DNA of 6,136 nucleotides, from assembly GCA_001751085.1 (NCBI GenBank), contig MAXP01000088.1, positions 1 through 6,136 of the forward strand, in the 5' to 3' direction. The notes beneath the pieces are model-generated. The model had not been told where the DNA came from. It did no database searches and saw nothing but the letters and a program-made list of their open reading frames with translations. This document shows, piece by piece, positions 1 through 4,615 of this stretch (position 1 is its first letter; each line of letters begins with the position of its first letter). The stretch is from Desulfobacterales bacterium C00003060 (lineage in GTDB: Bacteria > Desulfobacterota > Desulfobacteria > Desulfobacterales > C00003060). The position numbers and the translations under genes are program-made.

Positions 1-11
1 TCAAGGATAAT

Positions 12-35
12 GAGCAGGTGGGAAGGTGAGAAGAT
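12..35. repeat. Short octamer tandem repeat, left group
   Basis: Three adjacent 8-bp units are visible: GAGCAGGT, GGGAAGGT and GAGAAGAT. They belong to the same GRGMAGRT family as the longer array at 195-242, so the two groups probably share an origin. Function is unknown. Confidence 0.65.
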
Positions 36-67
36 GTAGGGGCTGGCCCCCGTGCCTGCCCTATTCA

Positions 68-102
68 GAGGTCGGAGGTCAGAGGTCAGAGGTCGGAGGT
101 GA
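68..102. repeat. Heptamer tandem repeat (GAGGTCR)5
   Basis: Five contiguous 7-bp units can be read: GAGGTCG, GAGGTCA, GAGGTCA, GAGGTCG, GAGGTGA. A sixth degenerate unit (GAGGGCA) follows at 103-109. This is a simple minisatellite-like array with one purine-rich strand. Confidence 0.8.
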
Positions 103-110
103 GAGGGCAA

Positions 111-176
111 TTAGCCGCAGATTAACGCAGACGGGCGCAGATAAAGAACTTAAACAGAAAAATATTAGACACGGAC
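111..176 (+). repeat. Dispersed intergenic repeat, copy A
   Basis: Two modules lie in the order 2-1. Module 2 (111-154) begins TTAGCCGCAGATTAACGCAG and ends CAGATAAAGAACTTAAA. Module 1 (161-176) is AATATTAGACACGGAC. The 17-base end of module 2 (138-154) is identical to 1347-1363 in copy B, and module 1 matches 1291-1304 in B with one C/T change. No reading frame or terminal inverted repeats are evident, so I treat it as a non-coding dispersed repeat and not an insertion sequence. Confidence 0.7.
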
Positions 177-194
177 ATAAAAGCAGGGAGCGGG

Positions 195-242
195 GAGCAG
201 GTGAGCAGGTGGGAAAGTGGGCAGGTGAGCAGGTGGGCAGGG
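195..242. repeat. Octamer tandem repeat, six units
   Basis: Six contiguous 8-bp units are present: GAGCAGGT, GAGCAGGT, GGGAAAGT, GGGCAGGT, GAGCAGGT, GGGCAGGG. The phase is kept throughout and the units vary at only a few positions, consistent with slippage and drift. A related unit, AAGCAGGG, lies just upstream at 181-188. Confidence 0.8.
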
Positions 243-250
243 AGAGATGA

Positions 251-271
251 GCTCAAAGCTCAAGGCTCAAA
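251..271. repeat. Heptamer tandem repeat (GCTCAAR)3
   Basis: Three perfect-phase units, GCTCAAA, GCTCAAG and GCTCAAA, are followed by a decayed GCAAAG. It is the third distinct short-period array in the first 280 bases. Confidence 0.65.
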
Positions 272-359
272 GCAAAGAGGAGGCTGATTCAGGGTTCGAT
301 TCCGATACACCGATCCCTTGATACGCGATAGATAATTTTCTGACTGATTTCGAGATGTG

Positions 360-390
360 CTGACAATCTAAACAGACGTTGTGGTATAAC
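360..390 (+). promoter_or_regulatory. Candidate extended -10 promoter for the toxin/antitoxin genes
   Basis: A CTGACA (360-365, one change from the -35 consensus) is followed after 19 bases by TATAAC (385-390, one change from the -10 consensus). A TGG directly before the -10 (382-384) makes an extended -10 element, which can compensate for the long spacer. Transcription would start near 397, giving a leader of about 44 nt before the ATG at 441. The small inverted repeat TGGT-N5-ACCA (382-394) overlaps the -10 and could be an operator half-site pair, as expected for an autoregulated toxin-antitoxin operon, but it is short enough to be chance. Confidence 0.45.
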
Positions 391-427
391 ACCATCTAAG
401 TATGGTCCCAATAGATTTCCTTAATGA

Positions 428-435
428 AAGGAGGG
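428..435 (+). promoter_or_regulatory. Ribosome binding site that fixes the antitoxin start
   Basis: AAGGAGGG lies 5 nt before the ATG at 441. An in-frame ATG at 402 has no such site, so translation almost certainly begins at 441. Confidence 0.8.
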
Positions 436-440
436 TTAAT

Positions 441-686
441 ATGAGTTTGCAGTCAACTGTCATCAGAATTCCAGAGGTGAAACTGACTGTTGATCAGCTT
501 CATAAGGTTGTTCGGCAACTTGATGATGCCTCTCGTGTTCAACTAGCCCGGGTTCTGATGGAAACTGAAATGGATGCAAAACTGGCAAGCCTGATCGAGA
601 AGCTGGCTAAGACCACGCCCGCTGACGATGTTAGTGACGAGGATATTGAAGCTGAAATCAAAGCTGTCCGGGAATTGAATGCATAG
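441..686 (+). CDS. Small antitoxin-like protein, partner of the PIN toxin
   Basis: This encodes an 81-residue protein beginning MSLQSTVIRIPEVKLTVDQL. I chose the ATG at 441 and not the in-frame ATG at 402 because only the former has a strong ribosome site. The product is mostly helical by eye: a short N-terminal strand (about 5-14), a helix around TVDQLHKVVRQLDD, another through SRVQLARVLMETEMDAKLASLIEKLA, and an acidic tail with DDVSDEDIEAEIKAVRELNA. Small proteins with this 'LTVDQL..V.QL' start and 'SDEDI.AE.KAVR' end are often found directly before COG1569-type PIN toxins. Here the toxin gene begins 6 nt after the stop codon, which supports an antitoxin role: binding and neutralising the toxin and perhaps repressing the shared promoter. 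I see no recognisable DNA-binding motif (ribbon-helix-helix or AbrB), so repression is only inferred. The gene appears intact although its partner is truncated. Confidence 0.7.
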   Translation: MSLQSTVIRIPEVKLTVDQLHKVVRQLDDASRVQLARVLMETEMDAKLASLIEKLAKTTPADDVSDEDIEAEIKAVRELNA

Positions 687-692
687 CTGACA

Positions 693-977
693 ATGCTAAG
701 AATCGTTATTGATACAAATATATGGATACGCGCGTTGCTGGGTGGTAAAGTCACCCTCCCTGTTTTAAGAGCCTGGCAGACTGGCAAGTTTCAAGTGGTC
801 GTTAGTCAACCCCTTTTGGACGAGCTTGACAAAGTTTGGCAACGGCCTCGTCTAAAAAACCGGATCAATGCTGAACATGCAGTAATCTTGCTGGAGCAGT
901 TGAATTGGAGGGGAATAATGGTGGAGCCGACCACCATTCCACCTCGCTGTCGTGACCCCAAAGATCATCCTGATTGA
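693..977 (+). pseudogene. PIN-domain toxin (TIGR00305/COG1569 type), C-terminally truncated
   Basis: The 94-residue frame starts MLRIVIDTNIWIRALLGG, the hallmark opening of PIN ribonuclease toxins, which cleave RNA. D7 is the first metal-binding acid and E44 (in QPLLDELDKV) the second. CRDPKD at 86-91 supplies the third acidic cluster. Family members are usually about 135-145 residues and continue with a FL..A...AD.IVTGD.DLL segment carrying the last acid and the final core strand. Here a TGA follows DPKDHPD immediately, and neither of the other two frames after 977 resembles the missing part; instead a ribosome site for the next gene starts at 984. A deletion explains this better than a frameshift. 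The start is ATG 693, 6 nt after the antitoxin stop, with no clear ribosome site, so translational coupling is likely. The product is probably inactive as a nuclease, though it could still bind the antitoxin. Confidence 0.75.
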
Positions 978-999
978 TAAAAAGGGAGGTAGATAAAAG

Positions 1000-1254
1000 A
1001 TGCCGGAGACTATGACTACCCAAAAGAGCCTGGCAGATGCCGTTACAAAATTTGTAGATTCTCTTCATCACAAATATCCAGGAATAAAGATAAAGCTGAT
1101 TTCAAAGTATGAAGATGAAGATTTTACCTTTGAGATATCTATTCCGAAAGATCTTCCTATTGATCAGGTTGAAGAAACATGCCACGTGGAGTGCATCAAA
1201 GCTGAGGATGAGTATGATCTGTTTATTCTTCCCAAGGTCGTTTATGAGCAATAA
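1000..1254 (+). CDS. Small acidic protein of unknown function
   Basis: The 84-residue product starts MPETMTTQKSLADAVTKFVD. I do not recognise its family. By eye it has an N-terminal helix (about 8-24), then alternating strands and helices: KIKLISKYEDED, FTFEISIPKDL, a helix near DQVEETCHVECIKAEDE, and a last strand LFILPKVVYEQ. This suggests a small compact alpha/beta fold. It has 18 Asp/Glu, 9 Lys and no Arg, and no signal peptide or membrane segment. A GGGAGG at 984-989 lies 10 nt before the ATG at 1000, so the start is well supported; ATG 1012 in the same frame is less well placed. It begins only 22 nt after the truncated PIN gene and is probably co-transcribed with it. It could be a third toxin-antitoxin-associated protein, or a small gene brought next to the toxin by the deletion. 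Confidence 0.6.
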   Translation: MPETMTTQKSLADAVTKFVDSLHHKYPGIKIKLISKYEDEDFTFEISIPKDLPIDQVEETCHVECIKAEDEYDLFILPKVVYEQ

Positions 1255-1513
1255 GAGGTAACTTGGTCGCGCCTACACTTTTGACAAAAGAATATCAGAC
1301 ACGGATTTCACGGATTAACACGGTGTGAATTAGCCACAGACACACACAGATAAAGAACTTAAAAATGTATTAAGAATAAAAACGAGACGGCTGATCATGA
1401 GAAATGCGGGTTAAAGGAGGTAAGGAAGCAAGGGGCGCAGATTATGATTTGCATTTTATTGATAAAAGTGGTAAGTTTTTAAACAGAATACCTATCACAA
1501 GTGGGGTGCTTTT
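1255..1513. other. Intergenic spacer between small protein and ATPase genes
   Basis: This spacer holds dispersed-repeat copy B (1273-1363). After it lies an AT-rich stretch with an orphan ribosome-site-like AAAGGAGGTAAGG at 1413-1425. The only ATG in reach (1444) is 18 nt beyond it and opens a 12-codon frame, so I call no gene. I see no convincing promoter or terminator. Confidence 0.6.
1273..1363 (+). repeat. Dispersed intergenic repeat, copy B (most complete)
   Basis: This copy reads CTACACTTTTGACAAAAG, then module 1 (1291-1323: AATATCAGACACGGATT continuing TCACGGATTAACACGG), a short TGTGAA linker, then module 2 (1330-1363: TTAGCCACAGACACACACAG to ATAAAGAACTTAAA). The module order 1-2 is the reverse of copies A and C, as expected if all are cut from a tandem array at different points. 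Internal sub-repeats (CACGGATT twice, ACACAGA-like motifs) add to a layered repeat structure. No coding potential is evident. Confidence 0.75.
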
Positions 1514-2959
1514 ATGACTTATTTAGAAAGACTTATAGCACATTCACCCTGGTGGTCTGAGCCGGACTGGACCCGGGATGACCGATCACTCAAAAGTGCG
1601 CGTTTAAGCAAATTTTCTTTTCGCCATTTAAGCCGGGAATTGCGTCATGCCGAAAATTTGCCGCCCGGCTCAGTGAGCATTGTGCGAGGCCCTCGTCAGG
1701 TGGGCAAAACCACGGAACTAAAATTTCTCGTCAAGGATCTTCTTTCCGCAGGCATCCCCCCTCGCAATATTGCATACTACCCCTGTGACGATATTATCCA
1801 TTTTCGCGAATTAATGGAACTTATAAAGACTTTTGCTGAAGCCGTCCGACTGCAAGGGGCGTGCGGTTATCTTATGCTGGATGAAATTACGGCGGTCAAA
1901 GATTGGACAAGGGCCGTAAAATCCCTGGTGGATGCCGGAGTCCTGGAGAATATATATTTGCTGTTGACCGGTTCATCCGCCGTAGAAATCAAAAGAGGAT
2001 ATGAAAGGATGCCGGGTCGCAGGGGACATGGATTTGACCATGCCTTTCTGCCCATGAGTTTTGCTGACTTTTGCCGGGCATTCAACCTGACACCGCCCAA
2101 GGCTGACCTCATTGATATCCTTACTAAGGAATCTTCCTTTCGTATGTATGAGATGGAGATAGCCCGCAACAAGAATAAACTTGATGAAATTCTCGAAAAG
2201 TACCTTCAGTGGGGCGGATTTCCAATGGTGGTTGCCGATCTGGTCGGAAGCGGCTCTGTAACAAAGCAAACTATGGAGGTGTATCGGTCCGTACTGCTCA
2301 GTGAATTCGAAAAGCAACGCCGAAAAGTATCGTTAATTTTGAGCCTTATGAGAAAGCTTTATACCGTGTTAGGTGCTCCTATCAGCTATAACTCTCTCAC
2401 TCAGGATACAGGTTGCCGGTCCAACGCCGTGGTACAGGATTATCTTGAAATATTCAATGCGGCCTTTCTCGGTTTTGTCCTGCCATGCATTGATCTTGCA
2501 CACCGGCGACCCTATCCCAAACGAGAAAAAAAATTCTATGCAATAGACCCTATTGTATGGAAAGTAGTGGCGGAAGGTGCCGGTTTGCCAACTCTTCATG
2601 AGGCCGTATTGGCCGAGCATGCGGTGGCTGCTCATCTTGTTCGCCCTCTATCAGACACATGGGCAGATCTTGGTTCGTTGGAAGGATTGTACTACTTCCG
2701 ATCCCGTAAAGGAAGGGAGGTCGATTTTGTCCACTTCAATACTCCGACCGGACATCCTTTTGGAGTGGAGGTTAAGTATCAAAGCCGCGTTTCAGGTTGG
2801 GATGAGCAGAGTATTTCCAAAGGTATCGGCCAGGGGGTGCTGGTTACGCGGGATTCCTTTAAATGGAATAAAATTTGTCATATCCCATTGCAGGCTTTTC
2901 TACTTTTGGAAAGCGGGAGCTATATCTCGGAAGGTCACAAATTGCGTTTTTTTCGGTGA
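1514..2959 (+). CDS. AAA+ ATPase with AAA_14 and DUF4143-type domains
   Basis: The 481-residue protein has an N-terminal AAA_14 P-loop domain and a C-terminal DUF4143-type region. The N-terminus carries the 'SPWW..PDW..DD..L' lead seen in one branch of the family. Walker A is GPRQVGKTT (59-67), Walker B is YLMLDE (119-124), and a sensor-1-like LLTGSSA lies at 150-156. PGRRGHGFDHAFLPMSFADF follows the ATPase core. Near the C-terminus, GREVDFV (D404) and VEVKY (E419, K421) form a D-x14-E-x-K pattern resembling a PD-(D/E)XK nuclease core, typical of this family. The protein should be cytosolic and bind ATP; its biological role is not established in the literature I know. It stands alone between repeat copies B and C. 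The start is the only ATG after the in-frame stop at 1472-1474; its ribosome site (GGGGTG, 1503-1508) is weak. The gene appears full length. Confidence 0.88.
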   Translation: MTYLERLIAHSPWWSEPDWTRDDRSLKSARLSKFSFRHLSRELRHAENLPPGSVSIVRGPRQVGKTTELKFLVKDLLSAGIPPRNIAYYPCDDIIHFRELMELIKTFAEAVRLQGACGYLMLDEITAVKDWTRAVKSLVDAGVLENIYLLLTGSSAVEIKRGYERMPGRRGHGFDHAFLPMSFADFCRAFNLTPPKADLIDILTKESSFRMYEMEIARNKNKLDEILEKYLQWGGFPMVVADLVGSGSVTKQTMEVYRSVLLSEFEKQRRKVSLILSLMRKLYTVLGAPISYNSLTQDTGCRSNAVVQDYLEIFNAAFLGFVLPCIDLAHRRPYPKREKKFYAIDPIVWKVVAEGAGLPTLHEAVLAEHAVAAHLVRPLSDTWADLGSLEGLYYFRSRKGREVDFVHFNTPTGHPFGVEVKYQSRVSGWDEQSISKGIGQGVLVTRDSFKWNKICHIPLQAFLLLESGSYISEGHKLRFFR

Positions 2960-3090
2960 GCAATGAGCATGAAGAGCAAGGCGCGAAGGTGCGGAATAGC
3001 AAGCTATTTCAAGCCTGAGCAACACAGCTATTGATGTTCAGGGCCAGCGAAAAATCACAAGTTGTGGCCTTTCGAGGTATAAATGCTATG

Positions 3091-3158
3091 CTACGCTCTT
3101 GACAAAAAATATTATACGGATAAAGAAGTGAAAAAGTATTCAGACACGGATTGCACGA
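3091..3158 (+). repeat. Dispersed intergenic repeat, copy C (degenerate)
   Basis: It opens CTACGCTCTTGACAAAA (3091-3107), matching 1273-1289 of copy B with two changes. A shortened AATATTATACGGA follows. The end of module 2 is at 3117-3133 (CGGATAAAGAAGTGAAA, 14 of 17 bases as in copies A and B) and module 1 at 3137-3158 (TATTCAGACACGGATTGCAC...). Its end lies only 2 bases before the GAGGAG ribosome site of the epimerase gene, so the repeat forms most of that gene's leader. Confidence 0.65.
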
Positions 3159-3160
3159 AT

Positions 3161-3166
3161 GAGGAG
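3161..3166 (+). promoter_or_regulatory. Ribosome binding site supporting a TTG start for wecB
   Basis: GAGGAG lies 8 nt before the TTG at 3175, and no in-frame ATG is near. The TTG start gives the canonical family N-terminus MKVLLIAGARPNFMK. Confidence 0.75.
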
Positions 3167-3174
3167 AAAATAGT

Positions 3175-4263
3175 TTGAAGGTTTTGTTAATTGCCGGTGC
3201 GCGTCCCAACTTTATGAAAATCGCGCCCATTTATCGAGAGTCTCTTAAATATGACCATGTGGAATGTAAGATAGTCCACACGGGTCAGCATTACGACTAT
3301 GATATGTCAGAGGCATTTTTTGAAGACCTGGAGCTTCCTGAGCCGCATTTCTTCCTGAATGCCGGTTCGGGCACTCATGCTGTTCAAACAGCAAAAATTA
3401 TGGTGGCTTTTGAGGAACTCTGCCAGAAGGAAAGGCCGGATCTGCTTGTTGTGGTGGGTGATGTAAACTCCACTCTGGCATGCAGTATTGTGGCAAAAAA
3501 ACTTTTGATTGATGTTGCCCATGTGGAGGCCGGACTGAGAAGCTTTGATCTTACTATGCCGGAAGAGATAAATCGTATTGTGACAGATTCCATATCAGAC
3601 TTCTTTTTTGTAACTGAAGAAAGTGGCATGAAAAATCTTATGCAAGAAGGTAAACCAAAAGACTGTATCCATCTTGTGGGAAACGTGATGATTGATAATC
3701 TTTTTTATCAGGCTAAAAAGCTTGAAAAGGACAACGAAAGCTGCTTTCCTACATTTGAACTCAAGCAGCAAAACAAGGATTACGTGTTTCTTACCCTGCA
3801 CCGGCCTTCCAATGTGGATACCAAAGAATCTTTTGAAGAGATAACTTTTGCATTAAATCAGATCGCAGCAGAAAGACCCATTTTTTTCCCGGTTCATCCA
3901 AGAACACGGAAAATGATGGAACAATTTGACATCTCGTTTTCAGAAAACATTTATCTTCTTTCTCCTCTTGGATTCAAAGAGGCATTGTTCCTCTGGAAAG
4001 ATGCGGCTCTGGTTATGACAGACAGTGGCGGATTGCAAGAAGAAACAACAGCGCTGGGTGTGCCGTGTATTACTCTGCGAGAGAATACAGAGAGGCCGAT
4101 TACCATAAAGATGGGAACGAATATGCTGGCAGGCACTAAAAAAGAATCTATCCTTAAAGCTTACAGGAAAAGTATCAAGGGAAAAGGTAAAGAATACAAG
4201 CTCCCTCCCAAATGGGATGGCCGAGCGGCGATGAGGATATGGATGGCACTGATTGTTGGATGA
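3175..4263 (+). CDS. wecB: UDP-N-acetylglucosamine 2-epimerase (non-hydrolysing)
   Basis: This cytosolic enzyme interconverts UDP-GlcNAc and UDP-ManNAc by anti-elimination and re-addition of UDP. The WbpI branch of the same family acts on UDP-2,3-diacetamido-glucuronic acid, which the neighbouring genes make plausible here. The 362-residue length is close to the family's roughly 370. Expected motifs are all visible: GARPNFMK (R10, K15), HTGQHYD (35-41), GDVNSTLA (D96), HVEAGLRSF (E118), MPEEINR (E130/E131), TLHRPSNVD (H209), HPRT (241-244), TDSGGLQEE (282-290) and RENTERP (302-308). These correspond to the substrate- and UDP-binding and catalytic acids/histidine of E. coli WecB. The fold is two Rossmann-like domains (GT-B-like). 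Translation starts at TTG 3175, behind GAGGAG. It is the first gene of the operon that runs to the right edge. Activity is near certain; which sugar is the true substrate is not. Confidence 0.93.
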   Translation: MKVLLIAGARPNFMKIAPIYRESLKYDHVECKIVHTGQHYDYDMSEAFFEDLELPEPHFFLNAGSGTHAVQTAKIMVAFEELCQKERPDLLVVVGDVNSTLACSIVAKKLLIDVAHVEAGLRSFDLTMPEEINRIVTDSISDFFFVTEESGMKNLMQEGKPKDCIHLVGNVMIDNLFYQAKKLEKDNESCFPTFELKQQNKDYVFLTLHRPSNVDTKESFEEITFALNQIAAERPIFFPVHPRTRKMMEQFDISFSENIYLLSPLGFKEALFLWKDAALVMTDSGGLQEETTALGVPCITLRENTERPITIKMGTNMLAGTKKESILKAYRKSIKGKGKEYKLPPKWDGRAAMRIWMALIVG

Positions 4264-4278
4264 TTTGGATGGTTGGTG

Positions 4279-4284
4279 AAGGGG
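4279..4284 (+). promoter_or_regulatory. Ribosome binding site candidate for the glycosyltransferase-like fragment
   Basis: AAGGGG lies 6 nt before the TTG at 4291, which would start MKIILSTNFF, a typical first strand of a glycosyltransferase. The earlier TTG (4273) and GTG (4276) in frame have no comparable site. Confidence 0.4.
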
Positions 4285-4290
4285 AAATTA

Positions 4291-4593
4291 TTGAAAATTA
4301 TCCTGAGTACCAACTTTTTCCAAGTTGAGGAAGCCCGACGAAAACACCATCAGGTTGAGGTGATTTCACTGTATGGAAAACAACCAGGCAAAAGGAAGAA
4401 CTATATAGTGCCTGAACGAAAACTGCTAATTTTTCCAATTTCTGCGTCAGGCTTAAATTTTAATCCTCAAAATACTCCATGTATTCCTGTTAAAATTCGC
4501 GCTTTCCTTGAACTTGAAAAAATTTTCTATTTTTCGTTCGGACACTATATGAAAAAAACTGTAATGAATTTTTGTGATTCCGTGAGATTGTGA
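4291..4593 (+). pseudogene. Probable remnant of a GT4-like glycosyltransferase N-terminus
   Basis: The frame encodes 100 residues from a TTG at 4291: MKIILSTNFFQVEEARRKHHQ and onward. MKIILSTNFF looks like the first beta strand of a GT-B glycosyltransferase. HHQVEVISLYGKQPGK resembles the 'GHEVTVIS' second strand of GT4 enzymes. The later NFNPQNTPCIPVKIRAFLELEKIF resembles the 'P.NTPF.P.L...L...' stretch before the 'DIIH.H' motif. The usual 'P..GG.E....LA..L' segment between the first two strands is missing, and the frame stops at about 100 residues where a working enzyme would have 350-400. This suggests an internal deletion plus loss of the C-terminal two thirds. It lies between wecB and the aminotransferase on the same strand, where a glycosyltransferase would be natural. 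The family assignment is my inference from weak patterns; an unrelated small gene is possible. Confidence 0.4.
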
Positions 4594-4601
4594 TAAGGAA
4601 C

Positions 4602-4608
4602 GGAGGAG
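4602..4608 (+). promoter_or_regulatory. Ribosome binding site that fixes the aminotransferase start
   Basis: GGAGGAG lies 7 nt before the ATG at 4616. An in-frame TTG at 4610 is only 1 nt from the site and therefore too close to be used. Confidence 0.8.
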
Positions 4609-4615
4609 TTTGAAA

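Larger units (their letters stand above)
1..384. other. Repeat-rich non-coding spacer
   Basis: I see no credible gene in this stretch. It holds two groups of an 8-bp tandem repeat (12-35 and 195-242), a 7-bp tandem repeat (68-102), a three-unit 7-bp repeat (251-271) and one copy of a dispersed intergenic repeat (111-176). The frame open over 26-250 is simply the translation of these G-rich repeats: its peptide is repetitive (EVGGQRSEVGGE, GEQVGKWAGEQVG) and it lacks a ribosome site, so I do not call it. From 272 to 359 I see nothing beyond a tRNA-T-loop-like decamer at about 293-302 that does not fold. Confidence 0.75.
2960..3174. other. Intergenic spacer before the sugar operon
   Basis: No gene is evident. 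A small perfect inverted repeat AATAG-CAAG-CTATT lies at 2995-3008 but has no T-run, so it is a weak terminator candidate at best. The stretch from about 2965 to 3095 has no long frame on either strand with a ribosome site. The - strand frame over 3009-3230 would run into the epimerase gene and has no family features. The right end is repeat copy C. Confidence 0.55.

Noticed and set aside
111..242. CRISPR array in the repeat-rich spacer
   Set aside because: Repeats are 7-8 bp and contiguous with no unique spacers of constant length, and no cas gene is nearby.
26..250. 74-codon open frame on the + strand in the first spacer
   Set aside because: It translates the octamer and heptamer repeats, has low-complexity composition and no ribosome site.
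293..302. GTTCGATTCC, resembling a tRNA T-loop and possible attachment site
   Set aside because: Only two of the five T-stem pairs can form and no acceptor or anticodon arms are present, so a tRNA or tRNA remnant is not supported.
1281..1310. TTGACA in repeat copy B as a promoter for the ATPase gene
   Set aside because: No TATAAT-like hexamer lies 15-19 bases downstream, and it is more than 200 bases from the start codon.
1413..1446. Strong AAAGGAGGTAAGG followed by an ATG
   Set aside because: The ATG at 1444 is 18 nt beyond the site and opens only 12 codons; no other start is within range.
2995..3008. Inverted repeat AATAG-CAAG-CTATT as terminator of the ATPase gene
   Set aside because: The stem is short and AT-rich and no T-run follows.
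3009..3230. 73-codon frame on the - strand across the wecB start
   Set aside because: It overlaps the wecB 5' end and repeat copy C and shows no family features.
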